Below, in pieces: positions 22,476 to 32,862 of a stretch of 50,416 bases of DNA (position 1 is the first letter of the stretch; every line of letters begins with the position of its first letter). Below the pieces are notes generated by a model, which was given only the letters and a program-made list of their open reading frames with translations, did no database searches and was not told the DNA's origin. The position numbers and the translations under genes are program-made. The DNA lies in NCBI GenBank assembly GCA_009103225.1, contig RHPI01000732.1, positions 111,003-161,418 on the forward strand. Reading direction: 5' to 3'. This DNA is from Chlorokybus atmophyticus. Its lineage: Eukaryota; Streptophyta; Chlorokybophyceae; Chlorokybales; Chlorokybaceae.

Positions 22476-23142
22476 CAGTCAAGGCCAAATTCTGTGATTT
22501 TCATGGCCGTTTTAGGCCTTATTTGTAAGGTACATGTTTTTAATGACTTGTGGCGGATATCGGCGAGTTATGAGTCTGCCGCGGATATCGACCGGGGCCC
22601 CAAGACCAGTCCGGAAGGTGCCAGAAAACGGAGGGCCAGTCGAGAAGGGCTCGACCAGATTTCTGGAAGGGCCTGGCGCCAAGTAGTATCACTTGACCAT
22701 ATGAGCAGCAAATTAGGAGATCTTTGGTGCGTTGGAAAGGTCTAGAAGTGTACTACAAGATTCTGCAAGAGTATCTTAGCTTCTAGTTCTGTCTAGCGCT
22801 AGAATCGTCTAGACAGTAGCATGTGCAGACTGGTAGGTATAAAAGTGACATTCTACAACTTGCAATACAACCTTTAGCTCCCTAGTTTCTTGTGTGCAAG
22901 CTTGGTGGTGGTTAGCAGGGGTTGCTAGCGTGTGCCCACCGGTGTGTGCTTGCTTGTGTGACGATCCAAGGCGCTACACAAGTCGGTGTGTAGCTTCGAG
23001 CGCATGCGCGTGCGTACGCGAGTGGCGGGGCGCGCGTGTGTGCTTGGCAGAGGGGGCAAGGTTCCGGTGTGAATACCGTGTCTTGGTGAGAGGGTTGTGG
23101 ATTGGACCAACTCACAGGTGACAAGGCACGAGCACCGTCACA
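22471..23142 (+). repeat. 3' LTR of element A
   Basis: It has the same length (672 bp) and ends as the 5' LTR, with one base difference seen. It is followed by target duplication GTGAA. Confidence 0.95.
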
Positions 23143-23440
23143 GTGAACTTCAACTCAGTTCTAATAATAGCAATCAAGTCCGCTTGCTTAAGACCTTCAT
23201 TGGCGTCACACAACTCAAGGATGCGCTGCTTGTCTTTTAGAGGAAGGTTATCACGCTTGATTTGTGTGGCCATGCTGACCTACAACAACAATCACACACT
23301 ACATTACTGTTTGTGCATACACAATCACACACTGCATGTACGTGCATGCACTGCATGTGCGTTGTAAACCCTTACTTGTTGTGCGCCGCCAGCAGCGGCG
23401 CTGCAACAGCCGTGACCAGCTAGCCGCCCTACAAGTTGAG

Positions 23441-23560
23441 CGGCATGCCCATCAACTATACCCCGCCCGCCACCGCTGCCCCAGCCTGCGTCTCCTCACC
23501 GCCGTCGCTGCCCTCAACCTGCGTCTCCTCACCGCCGTCGCTGTCGTCCGAAGTGGCGGC
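23441..23560. repeat. Short GC-rich direct repeat
   Basis: The unit GTCTCCTCACCGCCGTCGCT occurs twice about 30 bp apart upstream of the transposase start, inside the Tigger-like element. It is probably part of the transposase leader. Confidence 0.5.
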
Positions 23561-24002
23561 GGTGATGCTTTGCAACGCTAAGTTACATTAACATACAGTG
23601 AATTACATGCATCACGCCCATCATGCTCATCACGCTGTGCGCCGTATGCATCACACTTGCACCCCCCGATACAAGCATATCCTCACTTAAACTTACGATT
23701 TTTGCAAGGAAAAAAAATATGCTCTTCGCGGTTAGTCATATTCTCTTGAGACGCGTAATTTGCCTGTAGAACGTTTGGTAATCTCATTTTTAATGATACT
23801 AACGGGGTTATTCTCTTGAAACGAATTCTCTTGGCGGGGCTAGACTGTAGTGCACGTCGCCGCGCCAGCCGTTCGCGGGCCGTGGCCCCGAACGGAGCAG
23901 GAACGGTCCGTCCCCCGCGGACCAGGCAGTCCTGGAGAACCATGCATGGTCCGCGGGATTCGTTAAAGGACCATACATGGTCCTTCAACATCAAGCCGTG
24001 TG

Positions 24003-24559
24003 TTGGATGCTAGGTTACGCATGTGCGTATACAACAACAGTAAGAGTTGTTGAGGATAGTTCATGTGTTACAGGAGTAACGCTGCTATTGAGAGGGGGTG
24101 GAAGGCGTATGTACCAACCACAACCAAGTTGTTTCATTTTGGTTCAGACCCCGTAACATGGGCCGTTTGCCACTGCTTTTGGCAGTGACAACACTTGCAT
24201 GTGCACGAAGCCAGGGGTGCACAATTTAGTAATGCTGTGCCAGTGCTTGCGATTTGCCAATCTGCGCTTGAAAAGCTGTTAGTAGGACATATATGGCAAT
24301 CCACAAGATCAGTTGGATGCCAGTTGCACTCGAAAGAGCTGACAGATATATAGTAAGCACTGCTAAAAGTTCACAAGCCAAGTGGAAGATCCAAAGGCTG
24401 TTGCTGTCGGACATTTGCCTTGTGTTTATGCACTTGACACGCGATACGTGAAGTTGCTGAACAGGCTGAGAGTGTGTGCCATTATTAGCAAAGCAGTAGT
24501 GAGGTTTTGCAACCAAAGTGTGGAGGAGCCAGTGGTTGCTAAAGTTTTGTGATCTCGTT
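24003..24559. other. No feature recognised
   Basis: Spacer between foldback element F1 and the chromovirus G remnant. Part of it may be decayed pol of G, but I cannot read a domain in it. Confidence 0.35.
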
Positions 24560-24775
24560 TATGAGGTCCTTTCCATGTTGGCAATGCGGTTTATGAAGCT
24601 TGCAAACCTTTTGAACCGAATAAGTGGCTTGGTTATGGCGAAGAGACATAACGCTTGGGAGCCGATCAGCTTGACAAATTGTGCTGCCATCTTCGAGGAG
24701 TTTGAGAATGAGCTCGAGTTCACAGGTGCCACTTTTGAGCGTGTGCTGAAATCTTGTGCCCGATGGTAAGAGCAT
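24560..24775 (+). pseudogene. Chromodomain remnant of chromovirus G
   Basis: The stretch reads NKWLGYGEE in one frame and then NAWEPISLTNCAAIFEEFEN in the next. This parallels the chromodomain end of element B (LRYGEEQHSWEPISNLANCAAKLEEL). A frameshift lies near 24645. Upstream integrase is not recognisable. It marks the 3' end of a plus-strand element whose 3' LTR starts at 24983. Confidence 0.7.
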
Positions 24776-24982
24776 GTGCACGTGCCTACAACCTCTTCAT
24801 GTGACATACCAACACCGCGCGCACTGGTACTCAGTATCAGAATTGGTTGTCAATCCCACAACTGGCACTACTTCCACATGTGGAGTGCAGCCTTTGATTA
24901 GGGATCACGCTCAAATCCAGCTTGTGCGGGACAAGTGTTCCATCTATTGCAACGCGGTCGTTGCAGAGCAAGTGGGGAGGAA

Positions 24983-25906
24983 TATCACGCGTATAAGGCT
25001 GGCGAAAGTCATTCTCTGTCCCTTACTTATGTTAATAGCAAGGGACCAAGTGGGATTTTCCATTCCATAAGTGGGTGTAAGTGCTCACGCCGTGTGCTCG
25101 CATGCGGTCCGCTTTTTAGCCTATGAGGGCCTTGAGTGATGATAAACTACACAAGGCATTGATGCTGGGCTAGCACAGAGTTGGTGCAATGCCTATCGCA
25201 TGTGAGCCTTTGCTATTGTGCTGTGAGTTGCCACAGGAAGTGGCAGTTTGCTAGACAGAGAGCCAAGTTGGCAAACCACGGGACCTGCACTGTGGTATTG
25301 CGATTTGCCACAGGTGTGAAAATTGCAAGGCAAGTGGTGCCTGTGGGCAATCCGCAAGTACATATGTACTATAAGAGTCTAGGTTTGTGTGATTGCAAGG
25401 TAGGATAGTTACAACTACAGTAACCCGCGGGGGTTTAACTGAGGTGGAGTTTGCTGGTTCCGATGTTAGAACAGGGTCATCACATAGTCACGAGGCCTAG
25501 GTGGCCTTGGACATCATGTGTGCCCGGTCGGGAGAGCAGCATGTGGTATAAATTATAGAATATGAAGTTGCATCCTTGAGTAGGGATCGGATCAATAGTT
25601 GATCAAGACGTCAGTGTGTGTTTGACTTGCAAAAGGGCCACCTGTGCGTGGGGAGCCTAAATGTTATCTGTTAAAAGGGCTCTCCTCCTCATCCCTTGTG
25701 GGGTGTGGTGTTGTGGTGTTGTGCACGTGGGTGTCATGGGCGTGTGCCTGGAGCTGGAGCTGAGTGGAAAGGCCCGGGGTCATCCTCTCCTCCCATATTG
25801 CTGAGCTGCAACTTCCCCTGCGATGTGCTGCACCGGTCACGCTGGTGGGACTTCCGTCTTTAAGTTCTCAGTGCTTGTGCATAAATTTACCAAGCCCCAA
25901 TCAGCA
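24983..25906 (+). repeat. LTR of chromovirus G
   Basis: It is preceded by a purine tract, AAGTGGGGAGGAA, identical to that before the 3' LTR of B. It begins TATCACGCGTATAAGG (TG changed to TA) and ends CAATCAGCA. It matches the split LTR at 10305-12958 along its length. A primer-like TGGTATCG follows at 25916. Having a purine tract on one side and a primer site on the other suggests a junction between two head-to-tail copies. Confidence 0.65.
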
Positions 25907-27179
25907 AGTAGGTAGTGGTATCGTTACAATACCCCGTCATCAGTAGCTACCAGCGATTGGCATATTGTTTCCACATAATGTGACATATCCTTGCTGCTCA
26001 GTAGCACTCTTTAACTTGTGTACGCACACAAGGACTGTACCAAGCAAGCAGAAAGTACAGCAACTAAGATGTTGAGGATATTCCTACATTTAGGTCAATA
26101 GGGCACTCGGTTAGCTTGCCCTGTACATAGGAATAGCAATCGAGAGGTTCCAAGTGAAGACTCAAAAAGGTCCAGGTGGAGACTTCAGTTGAGAAAAGGT
26201 TCTGGGCGCGGCGCAGACTGGAATCTGGTAGATTCAAGCGCGGCTAGAAGAATGATAATAGCTTGGTGGCTACTGTACCATATGGGACGTACGGCAATTT
26301 GTTGGAAAGCTCTTGAAGTTAGCTACGTGGCGCAACTTGGAGTGCAGGTTATGGTTGAGAGTGCTAGATGCAATAGCTTTCAGAGTAGAAGCTGTGTAGC
26401 TGGCGGGTATAAAACCCGTGGTCATGACGGCAATATATGGCCTTGTATGGTCTCTTGATGCTAGTATTGTGGCGTGCACATCTGTATGCTTGTCATCGTC
26501 CATCTCAACAGCTTATGGGCCCACAAAAATTTGTGTAGGTTGTAGTGAGTTTACTTGTATGAGTAGGTGTGGATGATGTGTGAGTAGTAGGTTGCAAGGT
26601 CTGCAAGTAGCAGAGGGGCGACGAAGGTCACAAGCACGGCACGGCATCAAGTAAATTGACCCACTGAACATTGACAACTACAACACCTAGAGCTGCTATT
26701 AGCCCATGAAGAGTTGTGGACCTATGTAGACCCGGAGGGGATTGTTCCCGTTGGTGAGGCGAGTGTTTGGGCGTCCTAAGGGAGGAAGGCTCTGGCATTG
26801 ATTAGCTTGCACATGACGGACCATCACCTTGTGTGGGTGAGGGAGTGCAATAATGCAAGGGAGCTTTAGACAAAGCTTTAGAACCACTTCAAGGCGCGTA
26901 ACATGGTGGAGGAGACTACAGCTGAGGCAGGAGAGCGAAGAGCATAGTAGCACCATACGGTATACGAGTATGCTTTCAGCTTTCGAGTATACGAGTATTT
27001 GACAATATCCTATCAGGCAAGATTCGATAATACGAAAGCATTCGATTTGCAATATGTGTGTGTATAGAAACAACGCGAAGTGCACATGCATAGTGTCACA
27101 TATGCGCACGATGCATCACATGTTGAACAATGCAGATCTTGTCGACTGTATCACACTACAACAGCAACTACAAGACATG

Positions 27180-29355
27180 TCAATCATCAGACAGTTGCGC
27201 AGGGAAGTCTTCCTCATCACTAGACTCCTCTACCCATGGTACAAAGTCTTCTTCGTAGACCACTGCTTGCACTCGGCGTAGCAAGTGCAGGTTGCTGTGG
27301 ACATACACCAAGTCTTCAGCACGCGCAGGGAGCAGCTTGTTACGCTTCTTGCTGTGGATGAAGTCATACTTGGACCAGTTGCGCTCACAAGATGATGCGG
27401 ATGAGACCTGAGCGAGGGTGCGGACTGCCACGGTCTGCAACTGAGGTGTGCCACCTCCAAACTCAAGCCACCACGCATGGGCGGCCATGGTAGACGCAGC
27501 TTGAATGACAAATGGACGCCCGAACAACCCGTCACGGTTGCAGTAGGCCGCATGTTGCTGGACAGCGGCCGTCTGATCTGCCACGTTTGGTAGCATGCAC
27601 TCAAGCACATCATAGAACCCTGACATGACTTCACTGTTGCTGCGCTGCTCCTTACCCCAAAACTCCGGATCTAACACGTACCCGACCGAGTGTAGATTTG
27701 TGTGCAGCATTTCCCATCTGGCTCGCCACAAGTCGCAGACCTCCTTGGCCTTGATGTTGCTTAACCCCATGTTGCTGATGTGTGCACCAATCTCAAACAT
27801 GTTGACATACACCTTGCCGACCACGGGCTTGTTGCCATCAACCAGCCGCAGCAGCTTCATAATGGGTTCTGTAAGTTTGACCACCAGCTCCAACGCCTTC
27901 CAGAATGATGATGATAACACGAGAGAACGCACTTTGTCCGCGGTCTCTGAGAGTGCCCTTGATGACTCTACCCAAGCCTTCCATTCCCGATCCACAACGG
28001 TGGCCTCAAGTGCATCTTTCACCTCCGCAAGACGTTGCAGCATCAAGAAGTTGGTGCCAAACCTCGTGTCGCCTGGCTTCAGCAACTTCAGCTGCGCTTT
28101 AGCCTCAAAGATGGCATTGCTCCGGTGATGGTTGGTGATGAACTTCAAGATTTGCTTGGCTTCACCTATTGGCCCCGAAATCCATGCCAACTCGTCAAGA
28201 TCTTCCAGTAACAGGTCCAGACAATGAGCCGTGCATGGTGCCCACGTGATATGTGGATACTCCTTGTTGACGAGGTCTCCGGCTGCACGACACACCGCCG
28301 CACTATCGGTGCAGACCTGCACCACATTCTCGGGCCCAACCTGCACATGCAACCAGTCATTCACACGTTCCCATACACATAAGCACAAGTCTTACAACAA
28401 TGACAAGTTGAAAGACTCACCTTTTTGATGGCGGTGATGATCTGAGCAGCTACATATGGAGCGTCTTTGACATGTCCTTGAGTGTTGACACCTTCCAAAA
28501 ACACAGCACCTTTGGGGCACACCGCCAAAGTGTTGAGCAACGGGCGATTCTGCACATCCGTCCAACCATCACTAGTCACAGTGCAGCCCGTGGTTGGCAG
28601 TGTTGAGAGTATGCTGGTCTCCACCTATTCGCACCACTTGTTATCATAACAATCTATCCAATAAGTGATCTCATGCTTCAAGTCTGATGTAGTGATGTGT
28701 AAGGTTGCTAACTCAACTGCTCCCCCAACTCTTTGCATTCTTCCTCAAGCAAAGTAGTGCGCAGTGCGTTGTAGCCAGGCAAAGTGTAACTAGGACCAAA
28801 GGAGGCAATTGCTGCAATCGCCTCCTTCAAAAACGGTGATCTAATAGCGGTGAAAGGTATGCCGTTAGCATAAAAGAAACGAGCTATGGCGCGATCAACA
28901 TCAATCTTGTTCGTTCGGTTGAAGCCTTGTGGGATAGTGGTTTGGGTTTGGGTTTGGGTTCTGGCTGCGCTTGTGCCTGCACCTGCTTGTGACAATGCAT
29001 AATGAGCATGCATGTGTGTTGAGTGTTGGCAACTCTTGCTTGCATGTGCAACAATGAAGCACCAACCTTCTTGCGACAGCACGTCTAATTGGTTCACTTT
29101 GCGCCGCTTGGTATGAGCCTTCACGGCCTCATCTTCAAGGCTGCGTATGACAGCGCTGACCTGCTCCGGGCACTCCGTGCAAGGAGACACGCCAACCGTT
29201 GGCTTGTCACCAAGCAGATGCGCACGGATGCGGCTGGCTCCTCCCCAGAAGGTCTTCTCGCAGTACAAGCATTCAACTTGCGAGTTTTTGGCGGAAGTGC
29301 TCATGACCAGCACATGCTTCCACTCCTCACCCTTCATGACACAGCGTCTGCACAT
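27180..29355 (-). CDS. hAT transposase (BED zinc finger, DUF659, hAT dimerisation), 4 exons
   Basis: It cuts and pastes the hAT element. Exon 1 is 29355-29067 with a BED-like finger (VECLYCEKTFWGGASRIRAH). Exon 2 is 28982 to about 28713 (GIPFTAIRSPFLKEAI). Exon 3 is 28624-28421 with the DUF659 signature CTVTSDGWTDVQNRPLLN. Exon 4 is 28340-27180, with CTAHCLDLLLEDL, a long helical region, and the C-terminal dimerisation block SSASSCERNWSKYDFIHSKK and RAEDLVYVHSNLHLL. Donors and acceptors around introns 1 and 3 are canonical and in phase. The exon 2 to 3 junction is uncertain because no in-phase GT was found, so a small lesion there is possible. The ATG at 29337 (MKGEEW) is an alternative start. 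No other stop is visible. Confidence 0.8.
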
Positions 29356-29369
29356 TGCGCGCGTCAGTG

Positions 29370-29805
29370 CTCATTAAATAGAGAGAGGGGGAGGCGGACT
29401 GAATGCGCGTGTGCATGTGCGTATGTGAGAGGGAGAGACGGAGAGAGGGAGGTAGACTGACTGTGCGTGCGTGTGTGAGAGGGAGAAAGGGAGAGAGTGG
29501 GAGACTAACTGTGTGTGTGCGTTTGTGAGAGTGAGAGAGGGAGAGAGAGATAGACTGCCTGTATGTGCATGTGTGACAGAGAGAGGGGGAGGTAGACTGA
29601 CTGTGTGTATGCGTGCGTGTGTGAGAGGGAGAGAGGGAGAGCAGTCAGTCTGGACTGCATGCACACGCGCAATCATGTGCGTTTGTAAGAGGGAGAGAGG
29701 GAGAGAGAGATGGACTGATTGTGTGTATGTGCGTATGTGAGAGAGGTAGAGAGAGAGGGAGGTAGACTAACTGTGTGGGTGCGTGCGTGTGTGACAGTGA
29801 GAGAA
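29370..29805. repeat. GAGAGGGAGA minisatellite
   Basis: Units of about 55-70 bp alternate a GAGAGGGAGAGAGGGAGA block with a GACTGACTGTGTGTGYGTGCGTGTGT block, about seven times. It lies between the hAT transposase start and the right end of the element. Open frames over it on both strands are repeat artefacts. Confidence 0.85.
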
Positions 29806-32800
29806 TACCTTGCTTGCAAGGCGTCTGTGGAAGCAGGGCAAGTAAGACAATCCCGTCGCCACCGCCGCCCACGCCAAGGAGACCGCCGCCAGGAGAACGT
29901 CTGTTGCGTTCCAAGGCGGTGGAATTAGGGTTTGCAAGTAAAAAGTAATTAGAATCGAAAATATCTCATAAAACACCATATATAACCCTAAAAGTCGTAT
30001 TTTAGGCCGTATTCGAGTGGTATGACAAATGCTGCTTGGTATACTAGTATTAAAGCGTATTTTTACCCAAAATGAGTCGTATGGTGCTACTATGACGAAG
30101 AGGCCATTGTCAAGTTCATGGCACGCGTGAAGGCGTTGTGGAGAGATTTGCTCGGTGTTGGCCATGAGCTCAAAGAAGTAATGACCGTTTGGGCTGTGCT
30201 CTCAAGTTTGCTCAAGAAGTATAAGGTTGTTGTTGACTATCTTGGAGTCGTCAACAGAGGACTTGACGTTGGATGGGTGACACCACGGCTTCTTTAAGAG
30301 GAGAGCGCTTGAGGAAGGAGGATGAAGTAGAAATCGGAACTGAACTTGGAGGTGTGGCGTTTCGCGACATTATCGACGCATGCATATAAGAAGAAGGGCG
30401 AGTTGAGGCAGCAACGTGGAGTGTTTGAACTGTGGGGAGCGTGGTCATGTGAGGAGCAAGTGTCTCAAGTGGAAAAAGAAAAGAGCTGATAGTGAGGAGC
30501 AGGTATGTGCTTTTTATGCATCTGACGAAGGAGCAGAGTATCGTGGGTGGGTGCTAGATTCGGGAGCGAGCAAGCATCTCACAAGCGACAGGAGCAAGCT
30601 CATCAACCTCCCTCCTTTGACTGAGCCAATTGCGGTGGAAGTTGGGAACAAGAAGATGCTGGATGCTGTTGCAAAGGGAGACGCCAACCTCAGGTGCAAG
30701 GTTGGTGGTGTAGTGAAGAAGGTTGTGCTTGAAGATGAGATACTGTATGTGCAAGGTGCATCTGCTAGCTTGTTCTCAATTCGTGTAGCCACGAGGGTTG
30801 GTGCTAGAGTTGTGTTCGATGCGACAAGGCTAGGATAGTGCTTGAGGGCGTCACACATGTAGTAGGCATTAACAAGGGCGGGTTCTATTACGTTGATGGA
30901 GGACATTGCGCACAAGGTTACAACGATAAAAAAGGTTGAGAAAAGAGCATTCAAGACATCACAGGGTCAAGGCAATAAGGAGGCACTAAACATTAATTTG
31001 AAGCGGACAAGCTTGAAGCCCGTGGGAGCTGCAAGGAGCTACAAGCAAGTGGAAGAGAGCAAGGTGGCTAAGGAAGAGCTAAGAGCTATCACCAAGGCTG
31101 GAGTTGCTACCTCAGAAAGAGAGGGGCAGCAAGAGCAGGTTGGCAAGGAGCACGTGCAGCAAAAGAGCAAGGGGTTGAAGGTCAACCAGGAGGCTTAAGT
31201 TGTTGTGGAGGACAAGTTCTTCAAGGCTAACCGCTTTTATGCGCTCATGGGAAGCATGGTGGAAAAGGTGGAGCAAGAAGCGAAGGTCAAAGACTTCTTG
31301 GCAATCGCGCACAATAAGAGAGGCAAGGCTAGCATGAGAGCTAGCGGTACATGAGCTACGAAGGCAAAGGTGTGAAGGCCAAGCTCAGCCCACGTGGGAG
31401 TGTTAAGGATATTTATACATCTAGGTCAACAGGTCAGCCGGTCACATGCCCTTAACATAGGAATAGCCGCCAGAACATTTTAGGCGAAAACTCGGGAAGG
31501 TCCAAGCGAGGAGTTCATTCAAGAGAAGGTTCCATGCGCGGCGCGGACTGGAATCTGGACGGTTCAGGCGCGGCTAGAAGAATGATGATAGCTCGGTGGC
31601 TACTCTACCATATGGCACGTATGGCGGCTTGTTGATAAGCTCTGAAAGCTAGCAACGTGGCGCAACTTTGAGCGCAGGTTATGATTGAGTGTGCTAGATG
31701 CAGTAGCTCCAAGAGTAGAAGCATGTGTAGCTGGCTGGTATAAAACCTGTGGACATAATGGCAATATATAGTCTTGTATGGTCTCCGAGACCATACAGGA
31801 GTCTTAACGCTAGTATTGCGGCGTGCACTTGTGCATGCTTGTCATCGTGCATCTTAACACAGGCGGTAGCCCGGAAGCCTAAAGAAAGGAGCCCAAGATG
31901 ATCACAAGCTTGCCTCCAGCTCCAGACCCTCACGCCCCACGAGCACACACACTACCCCCACAAGGGTGCTAGGGGAAGAGCCCCTTTAACAGCTTTAAGC
32001 CAGGCACCCCACACACAAGATAATACACTAGTAGTGCAACTCTCAGTTGCCCAACATCAAGCTACAACTTATCTTATGTACCCCTTCCTGCTCTCCGACC
32101 TGGCACACACATTAATTAATGGCCCACACGAGCCTTTGATAGTGTGCGCTGACCTGTCATCACATGCTGACACATTCCCTACATTGGGAACATCAACCCA
32201 CCTCGAGAGTATCACCTGTCACATCACTTACACCTCGGGAATGTTAAACATAGCCCTAAGGGCCCCTTAGAGGTGCTTGGACAATAACTGCCAGCAACAC
32301 CTTACTGCAACTCGCAGTAGCTACAAGATGGCAATCTTAGTCACCTTTACAGGCATTCTGACGTTAACTGCCATTGGCAGTTCACAACTGCTTGCAGGCT
32401 ACTAGTAGTGGCAATCTATGTCGCATCAGTGGCATACAAGGCCTTCACGGCCTGTAACATTTACAAGCTTTGTGCTAGAATGTAGCAATGCTCTGTGTGT
32501 AGTAACACGCGCCCAAATCTTAAGGAGACTTGAACTAATCTCATGAGCACACCTGCCAAGCACCACATTGCTTACCAAGCGGGATCCTCACTCTTTCTTC
32601 TTACTTACCACATACGTCAGCAACCGAAAGTGACTTTGACTAGCCCTGTGGGCGTGGCATTCCTCCCCACTTGCATTGCAACATCAAAAAGGATGGGCCG
32701 TCTTGTCCTGCACGGTAATTGCCAGACTAGGGTGGCTAGCTCTGCCGAATCACCGCACACTACGCGTAAAAGATGCAAGTCACGGGAGTGACAACCAACT

Positions 32801-32862
32801 CGAGTATAAGGTACTGCTGCGCGCGTGTCGCATGCACATGCATCGCGACAAAGGACCATGTC

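Larger units (their letters stand above)
17096..23142 (+). mobile_element. Element A: young, apparently complete Ty3 chromovirus
   Basis: The 6047-bp element has 672-bp LTRs starting TGTAACAG and ending CGTCACA, and a 5-bp target duplication GTGAA at 17091-17095 and 23143-23147. It has a primer site for initiator tRNA-Met, a poly-purine tract, gag, and a pol with protease, reverse transcriptase, RNase H, integrase and chromodomain in that order. I see one difference between the LTRs (GTTGTT versus GTTTTT, near 17163 and 22538). It interrupts the transposase gene and points opposite to it. No stop or frameshift is visible inside gag or pol, so it may be capable of transposition. Confidence 0.95.
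15222..23273 (-). pseudogene. Tigger-like (CENP-B/DDE) transposase, broken by two stops and a retroelement
   Basis: The family cuts and pastes TA-flanked elements with a helix-turn-helix DNA-binding N-terminus and a DDE_1 catalytic core. The gene starts at 23273 (MATQIKRDNLPLKDKQRIL), is cut at 23143 by element A, and resumes in the same frame at 17095. The CENP-B-like domain continues to about 16750 (QGWVHRFKKRHSI). The DDE core has MDESGVF, ILLLMDSSSTH and FLPANTTSRVQPLD. Introns fit at GTGAGT after WMNSG (near 16431), after YKAR (near 16110), and at GTGTGT after PDAE (near 15572). The C-terminus ends LVVDD at 15222. An in-frame TGA at 16685-16687 replaces the residue before NMDESG, and an in-frame TAG follows KRKLVQHLL near 15952. 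The copy therefore cannot make a full transposase. Confidence 0.85.
14765..23847 (-). mobile_element. Tigger/pogo-like DNA transposon, split by element A
   Basis: The left end is CAGTCTACCCTCGCTAAGAG; the right end, reversed, is CAGTCTAGCCCCGCCAAGAG. TA flanks both. Without the inserted retroelement it is about 3.0 kb. AAGAGCATA/AAGAGAATA words repeat in both subterminal regions and are candidate transposase-binding sites. It carries one transposase gene on the minus strand. It sits in foldback element F1. MITE 1 at 9635 shares both ends with it. Confidence 0.85.
14564..24002. mobile_element. Foldback element F1, interrupted by the Tigger-like transposon
   Basis: The left part (14564-14764) starts CACACCGCTTGACGTTAAAG and the right part (23848-24002) ends TTCAACATCAAGCCGTGTG, giving an inverted terminal repeat. 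GGACCATGAATGGTCC lies near the left end and GGACCATACATGGTCC near the right. The Tigger-like element occupies a TA within it. A related copy (F2) is at 10968-12717. F1 has no coding capacity of its own. Confidence 0.6.
26943..30094 (-). mobile_element. hAT DNA transposon in the gag of element D
   Basis: The left end is CATAGTAGCACCATACG; the right end, reversed, starts with the same 17 bases. The flanks GCGAAGAG (26935-26942) and ACGAAGAG (30095-30102) form an 8-bp target duplication with one mismatch, as expected for hAT. The element is 3152 bp, with one transposase gene on the minus strand and a purine-rich minisatellite upstream of it. Confidence 0.88.
26700..31198 (+). pseudogene. Gag-protease of copia element D, split by hAT
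   Basis: Before the hAT insertion the frame reads EELWTYVDPEGIVPVGEASV and LISLHMTDHHLVW (UBN2-type copia gag). After it, from 30103, it reads EAIVKFMARVKALWRDLLG. A zinc knuckle CLNCGERGHVRSKC lies at about 30420-30470. The aspartic protease is WVLDSGASKHLT near 30550, within the best open piece, 30416-30838. LEGVTHVVGINKGGFYYVDG near 30840 is the gag-pre-integrase start. Beyond it, 30893-31198 is a Lys/Glu/Gln-rich stretch unlike integrase. Several stops occur, so this copy makes no product. Confidence 0.7.
26070..31859 (+). mobile_element. Element D: copia-type retroelement without RT/integrase
   Basis: LTRs are 26070-26510 (441 bp) and 31401-31859 (459 bp), starting TGTTRAGGATAT and ending TCWTAACA or TCTCAACA; they are clearly diverged. 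Both have a GGTATAAAA box. The interior keeps copia-type gag, zinc knuckle, protease and the start of the gag-pre-integrase region, then a charged tail directly before the 3' LTR. Reverse transcriptase and integrase are absent. It lies inside the 3' LTR of B and itself contains the hAT transposon. No target duplication is recognisable. Confidence 0.75.
25995..32659 (-). repeat. 3' LTR of element B, split by copia element D
   Basis: Pieces 31860-32659 (800 bp) and 25995-26069 (75 bp) together match the 868-bp 5' LTR at 49067-49934. On the minus strand it starts TGCCACGCCC and ends GAGCA. Shared words include CTTGTGTACGCACACAAGG and CCCTAAGGGCCCCTTAGAGG. Confidence 0.85.

Noticed and set aside
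28939-28963. TTTGGG repeats resembling a plant telomere motif
   Set aside because: The unit is TTTGGG, not TTTAGGG, it is only about four units long, and it lies in frame in hAT transposase exon 2, encoding a short Thr-Gln run.
29374-29740. Open frames rich in Ser-Leu-Pro or Arg-Glu-Gly
   Set aside because: Products of the purine minisatellite.
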